Source: Vreelandella massiliensis (GTDB lineage: Bacteria > Pseudomonadota > Gammaproteobacteria > Pseudomonadales > Halomonadaceae). Taken from it: a stretch of 64,000 nt of DNA. The notes below the pieces were generated by a model. That model had not been told where the DNA came from. It searched no databases and was given only the letters and a program-made list of their open reading frames with translations. The position numbers were made by a program, and so were the translations under genes. This document shows, piece after piece, positions 18,411-25,704 of this stretch; positions within the stretch are counted from its first letter, which is position 1; each line of letters opens with the position of its first letter. The DNA lies in NCBI RefSeq assembly GCF_900155385.1, contig NZ_LT699745.1, forward strand, positions 445,578-509,577. The letters run 5' to 3'.

Positions 18411-18806
18411 TAATGTCACTAGTTGGGAGTGGCAGCATTAAAGCGGCTCGCTGCGATAAAACGCGTAATTCACCCCTAGCCAGGGACTCCTGCCGGCTTC
18501 ATTAGCACGCTAAAAGTGGCTATCGTTGTTCTGCAGCCTACAACGGGCTGGCAACATTTTTTCCTAGGATAGAAGTCGTCTTCTAAAACCTGTGGCGAAT
18601 TTCCTCTGGGGCCGAGGGGCTAATATCGGACCTGTCCTCACCTTCCGACAGGTTATGCCGATAACATGGCATAAATTGAGAGGATGCTGGTGAAATGTTC
18701 TTTGCAAAAAACGTACAATGGTTTTCATAAACATATTCGTATAAGTAAGTCGAAAAGCTGAGTGAACACACCCTATATTGCCGCGTAACCGGCACGAGGA
18801 GTAAAA
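18411..18806. other. Intergenic region upstream of a chemoreceptor
   Basis: There is no ORF. A 7-base inverted repeat TTATGCC/GGCATAA with an 8-base spacer lies at 18653-18674. The sequence GCCGATAA inside it (18657-18664) equals the sigma-28 -10 consensus, but no TAAA is found 15 bases upstream, so promoter status is uncertain. The chemoreceptor start follows 133 bases downstream with a GAGGAG ribosome site. Confidence 0.4.
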
Positions 18807-20540
18807 ATGCGCATGACGATAAAGGCGCGCCTGATCACGGTGATCAGCGTGATGTTGGTATTGATGTTGTTGGTCGGTGCTATGGGCTTTAGTGGCATGG
18901 TGACCTCTAATCGTTCGGTCGATACCATTTATCAGCAAAATCTCCTCAATACGCAGCGCATAGCCGCCATCAATCAACACGCTAAGGATATGATCATGGA
19001 GTTGGCGCTGTCAGGGCAGCACGACCCCATTCTTCCCGTAAGCGATTTACACAATCACGAAGTGCAGATGCACATGGACAATATCGTGATGAATATTTCG
19101 GAAATTGATGCTTACTGGCAAGAGCTGACGGCGGATGATTTATCGCCTGAAATTCAAGAGGTGGCTGATCAGTTCATGGAGGATTATCGTCAGCTTCTGG
19201 GTGCCGTGTCGCCTGTTATGCCGATGTACTCCGCCGGCAATTACGATGCCGCCAACGAGAAAGCGTTTACCGAAGCGCTACCGGCCTACCGCCAAATGGA
19301 TGAAACCCTGACCGAGCTGATTGAGCTTGAGGAGCAGGCCGCCCAAGCCGAGTATCTCAATGCCGAGTCGCAGGCGAACTTTATGCGTAACCTAATGATC
19401 GCAGCACTTGTTGTCGCGGTCATCTTGGGCGGTATTATGGGCTGGCTGTTGATTCAGCGTATTACCCAGCCGCTGGCGTTGGCGCGCCGTCACTTCCACG
19501 CCATGGCGGAAGGGGATTTGACCCACTCGATCCAGAGCTCACATCGCGATGAAATCGGCGATATGTTGCAGGAACTCGACGATATGCAGTCCAAGTTGCA
19601 GTCGTTGATTGGCGAGATCAAGACCTCGGCGGATGCTATCTCGACCGCCTCTTCGCAAATTTCCACGGGCAATATCGACCTCTCCCAGCGGACCGAGGAG
19701 CAGGCCTCAAGTCTGCAGGAAACCGCCGCCAGCATGGAGCAGGTGGCCGCCACGGTGAAGAACAACACCCAGCATACCGCCGAGGCGAACCAGCTCGCTC
19801 ACACCGCCAGTACCTCGGCGAGCCAAGGGGGCGAGAAGGTCACCGAGGCGGTGAGCAAAATGCACGAGTTGACCCAAAGTTCAGAGAAGATCAGCGGTAT
19901 TGTCACAATGATCGACGGTATTGCCTTTCAGACCAATATTCTCGCGCTTAACGCGTCTGTGGAAGCCGCACGCGCCGGTGAGCAGGGCCGTGGCTTTGCC
20001 GTCGTCGCCCAAGAAGTGCGCAGTCTGGCTCAGCGCAGCGCCGATGCCGCCAAGCAGATCCAAGAGCTGATCGTGGAAAACGACGAGATCGTAACGCAAG
20101 GGAGTACGGTGGTAGAAGCCGTGGGTGACTCCATGAAACAGATCGTCACCAACATTGGCAGGGTCTCCGACCTGATGGAGGAAGTGAGCCAGGCATCCAC
20201 CGAGCAGAGTTCCGCGATCGAGCAGATGAATACCGCAATTAACCAGATGGACGACGTGACCCAGCAAAACGCCGCGCTGGTTGAGCAAACGGCCAATGCC
20301 TCGGCGTCGATGGAAGAGCAGGCGCGGGATCTGGCCAATGCCGTGGCGTTCTTTAAATTGAGCCATACCAGTACGCGTCCGGCGCTTTCGGCCTCCGCAC
20401 CTTCCAATGAGATGAAGCGCCCAGCGCTTGACGGTGACAGTGACTCCAATGCGCCTTCCAGCTCAGAAGAGTTGCGCCGTCCCGCATCAAAGCAATCCGC
20501 CACGCAGGGCAATGATGATGACGACTGGGAAACGTTCTAG
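18807..20540 (+). CDS. Methyl-accepting chemotaxis protein with WETF tail
   Basis: A 577-residue transmembrane receptor. TM1 is at about 8-30, a Tar-like four-helix periplasmic sensor spans about 31-190, TM2 about 193-213 (LMIAALVVAVILGGIMGWLLI), HAMP about 214-268, and the signalling hairpin has [19 protein letters not shown] and [17 protein letters not shown] near the tip. An unstructured linker ends in DDDWETF, the pentapeptide that tethers CheR and CheB, so this is a self-sufficient high-abundance type receptor. The ligand is unknown. The ribosome site is GAGGAG. It ends in TAG, showing that TAG is a normal stop here. Confidence 0.95.
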   Translation: MRMTIKARLITVISVMLVLMLLVGAMGFSGMVTSNRSVDTIYQQNLLNTQRIAAINQHAKDMIMELALSGQHDPILPVSDLHNHEVQMHMDNIVMNISEIDAYWQELTADDLSPEIQEVADQFMEDYRQLLGAVSPVMPMYSAGNYDAANEKAFTEALPAYRQMDETLTELIELEEQAAQAEYLNAESQANFMRNLMIAALVVAVILGGIMGWLLIQRITQPLALARRHFHAMAEGDLTHSIQSSHRDEIGDMLQELDDMQSKLQSLIGEIKTSADAISTASSQISTGNIDLSQRTEEQASSLQETAASMEQVAATVKNNTQHTAEANQLAHTASTSASQGGEKVTEAVSKMHELTQSSEKISGIVTMIDGIAFQTNILALNASVEAARAGEQGRGFAVVAQEVRSLAQRSADAAKQIQELIVENDEIVTQGSTVVEAVGDSMKQIVTNIGRVSDLMEEVSQASTEQSSAIEQMNTAINQMDDVTQQNAALVEQTANASASMEEQARDLANAVAFFKLSHTSTRPALSASAPSNEMKRPALDGDSDSNAPSSSEELRRPASKQSATQGNDDDDWETF

Positions 20541-20634
20541 GGCTTGTTGATCTTTCACATTGGTAGTCATAAAAAGCCGCAGGCTAAGAGTAATGCCAGT
20601 CAGTTAAGCCTATTCTCAATAAGCTGATCATGAG

Positions 20635-20669
20635 ACCTACCCGTGTCGGGTCCACTTACACGGGTAGGT
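20635..20669. repeat. Perfect 12-base inverted repeat
   Basis: ACCTACCCGTGT (20635-20646) and ACACGGGTAGGT (20658-20669) are perfect reverse complements across 11 bases. No T-run follows, so it is either an operator-like site or the remnant of a mobile element end just upstream of the short ORF at 20676. Confidence 0.5.
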
Positions 20670-20675
20670 AGGTCC

Positions 20676-20855
20676 ATGCATTTTAGCGACGACATTGATG
20701 CCATCGCCGAGGCAGCACCCGACGATTTCTACAGCCTCTACGAAGTGCTCTTTCACGAACTGATCGACACTCGCCTTGAAAAAGCCGGCGCGGCAACACT
20801 GCGCAAGCGTCACTTCGGTGATTTTCAACCCATTTGTCCAAATGGCTGCGCTTAA
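20676..20855 (+). CDS. Short hypothetical ORF, probably a truncated gene
   Basis: A 59-residue acidic ORF (HFSDDIDAIAEAAPDDFYSL, then LFHELIDTRLEKAGAATLRK) preceded by AGGTAGG. The composition is that of a real helical protein, but the last eight residues overlap the end of an oppositely oriented IS3 remnant, suggesting that the 3' part was lost. The family was not recognised. Confidence 0.35.
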   Translation: MHFSDDIDAIAEAAPDDFYSLYEVLFHELIDTRLEKAGAATLRKRHFGDFQPICPNGCA

Positions 20856-21370
20856 GCAGCCCGTTTATTATGCTCGATTCCGTGCATTTTTACCGGGTTG
20901 AGCGACACTGAACCGGTGACTTCCCAGTTCCGAGTGCTGCCCGACCAGCGTTTTGGATGTCGGCGCTTCGCGCTTTCGTATACCTCTTTACGCTGCTTTA
21001 GGCGCTCTTGGTCTACGTCTCGATGACGGTCCGCTGGCTTGACATACTGAATGCCACTGTGCAGATGCTGTTCATTGTAAGCACGCTCGAACGCTAACAT
21101 CTATTCTCGTACCGCGCTCAGCGATGTAAAACCCTTTGCAGGCCATACCGGGCAATATTTAACGGTTCGGAACAGCACTTCCGAGTAAGGGTTATCGTTG
21201 CTCACTCTCGGCCTGCTGTAAGACATCAGCATGCCCATTCTATTAGCTGTTTAGCTAACTCGCCCGATTCCGTGTCGTGGAATTCCCAAGCGATGATTTT
21301 GCGGCTGTAGATGTCCATGATCAGGTAGAGATACCAGTGCTGGCCTCGCACGACGGAGGCGCAATAACTG
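20852..21370 (-). pseudogene. IS3-family transposase remnant hosting intron debris
   Basis: Leftward reading gives YCASVVRGQHWYLYLIMDIY and SRKIIAWEFHDTESGELA from the integrase core, then stops and frameshifts. A C-terminal part from 21100 follows (AYNEQHLHSGIQYVKPADRH, then TGSVSLNPVK). The upstream half of the gene is missing and its place is taken by the 3' end of a group II intron at about 21371. Confidence 0.75.
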
Positions 21371-21475
21371 TTGGGTCGGGCCGGGGCGCCCTGTCAGCTT
21401 TTAAGCTGATGGGTTTCCCCAGCCAGCCCGCCGAACCGGACGTGCGACTCTCACCGCATCCGGCTCTCCACAAGC
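21371..21475 (-). ncRNA. Group II intron 3' end (domains V and VI)
   Basis: On the minus strand, 21466-21433 reads GAGCCGGATG, a GAGA-type loop region and CGTCCGGTTC, the 34-nucleotide domain V hairpin of bacterial group II introns. It is followed by a domain VI-like hairpin whose base is CGGGC paired with GCCCG (21377-21428 region). It lies just 3' of a maturase C-terminus, as expected. The intron lacks its 5' half, so it cannot splice. Confidence 0.75.
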
Positions 21476-21800
21476 TTATGCCAGTGTGTCGCTTGCCCAA
21501 GGTGTTGAGGTCCGAGCTCCCCGGTACCGGTATCGAGTCACTTCGACCCAGCCGTGGCGGAACATCTCGACTCGTCCGTCGCGCAGTAACCACCCGGGTA
21601 GGTGGAGACGAATCAATTTTCCCCATCCCTGCTTGAGGTGCCGATTACGCACCCAGTTAACCACTCGCCAAAAAGCGAAGGAATCATGGTAACTGAATGT
21701 CTTGGCGGACAAGCCATGCCGGAAGTACTGACACCAGCCTCGCATCACGCGTGTTTTGTTCATGCGTTTGCGCACGAAGTAATCGCTGTTGCTTTTCTTC
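21476..21800 (-). pseudogene. Group II intron maturase (LtrA-like), C-terminal part
   Basis: About 105 residues match the maturase X/DNA-binding tail: MRGWCQYFRHGLSAKTFSYH, FAFWRVVNWVRNRH, WGKLIRLHLPGWLL, VEMFRHGWVEVTRYRYRG and ending TPWASDTLA. The reverse transcriptase domain and intron 5' end are missing; at about 21800 the sequence changes to unrelated coding debris. It is typical of 5'-truncated retrotransposition products or later deletion. Confidence 0.8.
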
Positions 21801-22256
21801 ATCAGAGCGGGAGTGCGCGGAAAGAATGGCCTCGCCAAAACCGGGCTGAGAAATCGAGTCCGCGACCTTTCCGCCTAACCCGTCTTTGTGCAATCCAAGC
21901 TGTTTGAGTTTTTCTTCCAATGATACCGAGGCGTCCTCTATCACCAGCGTTAACCATTGCTCTTCACCGAGATGGTCGGCGCGATTACCTTGTTGAAACG
22001 CAACATCGAGTAAAACAGGAAAAAGCAATTCATTCAGCCAAGGCGTGATATCCACTTCCGCCCTACTGCTGGCTTCTTCTTTTTGTTGGCTCGCCTGAGA
22101 AAGGCGCGCTTTAAGATCCGCGTTTCTTTGGAGAGTGTATCGTTTCTATCAGTGGTATTCGTTAATGAAGGCGCCATTCCCAATAACTGGATCAAGGACT
22201 GCGCTTTTTCGGACAGGGTAATATCTTTTAGCTGGAGCGATTCACCGAGATATAGT
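21801..22256 (-). pseudogene. Unrecognised frameshifted gene fragment
   Basis: Leftward from 22256 one frame reads YLGESLQLKDITLSEKAQSL and LLGMAPSLTNT. After a frameshift near 22130 another frame reads LKARLSQASQQKEEAS, DITPWLNELLFPVLLDVAFQ and LVIEDASVSLEEKLKQLGL. The composition is convincingly protein-like, but both ends are cut by mobile elements (intron debris and IS256). The family was not recognised. Confidence 0.4.
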
Positions 22257-22261
22257 CGGAA

Positions 22262-23615
22262 GTTGTGTATGGAGGACTGAAGGAAGGGTGGCGTATCCTG
22301 CTGATTGATCTCGCCAGATCACAACCAGCAAAGAACGGATACGCCATGACGGATTTTACCCTCCAAGCCGTAACACAGCCAGACAACGACATCACAGACC
22401 CGCTGCATGAACTGCTACGCAAGGGAGCTCGAGACTTAATCACCAAAGCCGTGGAGGCTGAACTGGCGACGTGTCTTGAACAGTACGTCGACAAGACGCT
22501 AGGCGATGGCCGCCGGGCTGTGGTGCGCAACGGTTATCTGCCAGAACGCACCGTACAGACCGGCATTGGTGACGTTGAGGTCAAGGTACCCCGGGTACGT
22601 GATCGCAGTGGCCAAGGAGTCTCCTTCAGTGGCACTTTATTGCCGCCTTATCTCAAACGGGCCCGCAGTATCGAGGAGCTGATCCCCTAGCTCTATCTGA
22701 AGGGGATCTCCACTGGCGACTACCAAGAGGCATTGGCCCCGCTGCTGGGTGATCAGGCCAAAGACCTCTCGGCGAACACCGTGTCTCGGCTCAAGAAGCA
22801 GTGGGAGGACGAGCATGCTGACTGGCAGAAACGCAACCTATCAGAGCAGCGCTATGTCTATTGGTGGGTCGACGGTATCTACAGCAAGGTACACATGGAG
22901 GACAGCCTGTGCCTGCTGGTGATCATCGGTGTGACCGAACATGGCCGTAAAGAGCTGGTGGCCGTCGAGGATGGACGACGGGAGTCGGAAGCCAGCTGGG
23001 TAGAACTGCTCACGGGACTACGGGAGCGCAGACTCACCCATGCCCCCAAGCTGGCGATCGGCGACGGTGCCATGGGGTTCTGGGTGGCGTTGAGTTAGCT
23101 CTATCCGGAAAAGGATCACCAGCGTTGCTGGGTACATAAGACGGCCAATGTGCTGAATAAGTTACCGAAATCCGTGCAGCGCAAGGTCAAGTCTGACCTG
23201 CACGAGGTATGGATGGCCGAGACACGCGTTGATGCCCACAAGGCGTTTGATCACACCGTGAAACGCTTCGACGCCAAGTACCCCAACGCCATGGCGTGCT
23301 TGGTGAAAGATCGGGAGGCACTGCTGGCGTTCTACGACTACCCAGCATAGCACTGGTTGCATATCCGCACGACCAACCCGATCGAATCGACCTTCGCTAC
23401 GGTTCGCCTGCGGAGCAAACGCAGCCGGAACTGCGGTTCTCGCGCAACGACCTTGGCGATGGTGTTTAAGCTGCTTCAGAGCGCCCAGAAGCGCTGGAAG
23501 CGGATAGCAGGGTTCAACAAACTGGAACTCGTCGTGAATAACGTGAAATTCCAAGATGGTGAGCCTTTAACCGATCAATCGGACAGCAACGCCGCCTAAA
23601 CGGCCATACACAAAC
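22262..23615 (+). mobile_element. IS256-family element
   Basis: A transposase gene with three internal TAG codons is bounded by short inverted repeats: GTTGTGTATGG at 22262-22272 and the reverse complement CCATACACAAAC at 23604-23615 share ten consecutive bases. Terminal repeats of about this start are usual for IS256 elements. No convincing 8-9 base target duplication is seen. Transposition would need read-through or a helper transposase. Confidence 0.65.
22346..23599 (+). pseudogene. IS256-family transposase with three in-frame TAG codons
   Basis: A single unbroken frame of 418 codons carries a mutator-type transposase: RAVVRNGYLPERTVQTGIGD, VKVPRVRDRSG, then YLKGISTGDYQEAL, WWVDGIYSKVHMED with the first Asp, CWVHKTANVLNKLPKSVQ and RTTNPIESTFATVRLRSKRS with the Glu. 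Stops are all TAG, at 22688-22690 (before LYLKG), 23096-23098 (before LYPEKD) and 23348-23350 (before HWLHIRTT). No frameshift exists and the gene ends in TAA. By family pattern the replaced residues are probably Trp or Leu, Glu or Gln, and Glu or Gln. Confidence 0.85.
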
Positions 23616-23886
23616 AATGACGATAACTCCGCAACCGCTACCGGTTGGCCGACGAGTTAGCGTGACGACGACAGCGTAGACACATCCGACGGGCAAAACC
23701 GGTACGGCTGCCAGACCAACGCGATTTGTTACCGCCTTTACGAACAGGTATCTTTTATCGAAATTTGGTCAACAGCAGATACAGAGCGTCATAAGGCGTG
23801 CCAACAAGACAAAGGCGACATCATTGTCGATACCTGGGGCACCGGCGGTACCGTAAATCTTCTACTGCTGCTTAAGGATACAAACC

Positions 23887-24309
23887 ATGAGTCAAGCCCA
23901 TAGGGTGCTATTGGTCGAAGATGATCAGGCCGATGCCTACATCACGCAGAAAGTCTTTCGCGATATTGCGACTGATATTGCCCTTTCGCATACGGAAACG
24001 GGCGAAAGTGCGCTGGAATGGCTCGTCTCGCACCAGGAAAAGGACACATTACCCGAACTCATACTGCTTGACCTCAACATGCCAAAAATGGATGGTTTTA
24101 CCTTTCTTGAGAAGTCTAAAGGGCACGAGAAGCTGCGTTCGATTCCTGTGGTGGTCTTGACCACATCGGCATCGCAAGGAGATGTCGATCGTGCCTACGC
24201 CTTAGGGGCAGCGGGTTATGTGGTGAAACCCACCAGCATTGATGATTTCACTCACTACATGCAGCAGTTAATAAGCTACTGGTTCAGCTTGGTAAAGCGC
24301 CCCCACTAG
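23887..24309 (+). CDS. Single-domain response regulator (Rcp1-like)
   Basis: A 140-residue receiver domain without output. The acidic pocket is EDDQAD near residue 10, the phospho-acceptor Asp lies in ILLDLNMPKMDG at about 61, VVVLTTSAS supplies the Thr and GYVVKPTS the Lys. Proteins of this type (Rcp1 group) are phosphorylated by phytochrome-like or PAS histidine kinases such as those encoded downstream. It is first of six genes in the same direction. A similar receiver at 30012 suggests an internal duplication of the module. Confidence 0.9.
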   Translation: MSQAHRVLLVEDDQADAYITQKVFRDIATDIALSHTETGESALEWLVSHQEKDTLPELILLDLNMPKMDGFTFLEKSKGHEKLRSIPVVVLTTSASQGDVDRAYALGAAGYVVKPTSIDDFTHYMQQLISYWFSLVKRPH

Positions 24310-24333
24310 GAAAGGATTTCTCATAGGTTACCC

Positions 24334-25665
24334 ATGATGCAAACATTATCTGTTGTATTGGTCGAGGATGAACCGGGCGATGCCGGCTTAATCCGCTACG
24401 GCCTAAAGTTCAGCGGTGGCGAACACGACGTTGACTGGGTCACCAGCCTGGAAGCGCTCGGTACGCAACTCCAGGCGATGACGGCGGCTCCGGACGTGAT
24501 TCTGCTCGACCTGAACCTGCTCGACTCTAGCGGGCTCGACACTATCTCACGCTGTAAGGCCATCGCCACAGAGACGCCGATCGTGGTCCTAACGGGCCAC
24601 GATGACATGGATTTCTCTCTTAAGGCATTAGAAGCAGGTGCCCAAGATTATCTCATCAAAAAGGGCGTTGAAGCGGATGCGCTTTTACGTGCGATGCGCT
24701 ATGCCATGGAGCGACACCAGCTCGAACAGCGCTTAAAAGAGTCCGAAGAGCGGATGACGGCGGCCATCGAAGGAGGCGGCCTAGGTATCTGGGAGTGGAA
24801 CTTAAAAACAGATGCCTGCTACACCAACGAGCGCTTGCGAAAAAACGTGGGGTTCGATGCGGAGGACGAAACCGCTCCCCAGACATTATCGGCGTGGATG
24901 GCTCGCACGCACCCTGACGACACTGACGCGGTCGATGAAGCGCTCAAGCGCCATGTGAAGGGTGAAGAGAAACGGTATGAAATCGAGTACCGCCTCAAGC
25001 ACAAGCAAGGGCACTGGGTCTGGGTGTTTGAATCTGGCCATGTGGTCGACCGTGATAGTAATGGCCATCCAGAGCGCATGGTGGGCATCCTGCAAGACAT
25101 CTCTTCTCGCAAGGAAATGGAAGAGCAGTTGCGCACACTTGCCATGCGTGACCCCCTAACGGGGCTATTCAACCGCCGCAGCTTCATGGAAACCATGGAC
25201 AGCGAGTACGGGCGCGTCAAACGGCATGACGATTATCACGCCAGCATCTTAATGCTAGATATTGATCACTTTAAGCAGGTTAACGATACCTATGGCCACG
25301 CAGCGGGGGATGAAATTCTCAAACACTTTGCCCGCACGATTAGCCACACCCTGCGCGAAAATGACGTATTCGGTCGTCTAGGCGGAGAAGAGTTCGCCAT
25401 TTTGCTACCGGATACCGAACGAGAGGGCAGCGCTTACGTGGCCGAAAAAGTACGTGCCGCCATTGCGGCTATGCGCGTGCAGGCAGAAGGGAAAGCAATC
25501 CGCATTACCACCAGTGTGGGCATGGCCACGCTATCGGCCAACGATAAACGGCCTGACGGTGCCCTCGCCCGTGCGGATGCCGCGCTCTACCACGCGAAAC
25601 AAAATGGACGCAATCGTGTTGAACAGGCAGAAAGCCCAACCGATGCGTCAACCGCACATGCGTAA
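24334..25665 (+). CDS. REC-PAS-GGDEF response regulator diguanylate cyclase
   Basis: A 443-residue soluble protein: receiver domain about 5-125 (EDEPGD, phospho-Asp in ILLDLNLLDSSG, VVLTGHDD, Lys in YLIKKG), a PAS domain of the PAS_3 type about 140-265 (WEWNLKTDACYTNERLRKNV) and a GGDEF domain about 275-435 with GGEEF preceded by REND as the I-site. A partner kinase, probably one encoded directly downstream, would switch cyclic-di-GMP synthesis. It starts 24 bases after the preceding receiver gene, so the two are co-transcribed. Confidence 0.92.
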   Translation: MMQTLSVVLVEDEPGDAGLIRYGLKFSGGEHDVDWVTSLEALGTQLQAMTAAPDVILLDLNLLDSSGLDTISRCKAIATETPIVVLTGHDDMDFSLKALEAGAQDYLIKKGVEADALLRAMRYAMERHQLEQRLKESEERMTAAIEGGGLGIWEWNLKTDACYTNERLRKNVGFDAEDETAPQTLSAWMARTHPDDTDAVDEALKRHVKGEEKRYEIEYRLKHKQGHWVWVFESGHVVDRDSNGHPERMVGILQDISSRKEMEEQLRTLAMRDPLTGLFNRRSFMETMDSEYGRVKRHDDYHASILMLDIDHFKQVNDTYGHAAGDEILKHFARTISHTLRENDVFGRLGGEEFAILLPDTEREGSAYVAEKVRAAIAAMRVQAEGKAIRITTSVGMATLSANDKRPDGALARADAALYHAKQNGRNRVEQAESPTDASTAHA

Positions 25666-25704
25666 TATATCGATCTCGTGCCTTGATAGAGAAAAGGACA
25701 CTTC

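Noticed and set aside
18657-18664. Exact GCCGATAA as sigma-28 promoter of the second chemoreceptor
   Set aside because: The -35 position does not resemble TAAA and the sequence is part of an inverted repeat, so it was recorded only within the intergenic note.
22346-23599. Alternative genetic code with TAG as sense codon
   Set aside because: Core genes in the window end in TAG, including the intact chemoreceptor at 18807-20540, so a general reassignment is not tenable.
23616-23886. Coding fragment between IS256 and the first response regulator
   Set aside because: A short open stretch (VSFIEIWSTADTERHKAC) looks protein-like but has no start, no recognised family and unclear limits.
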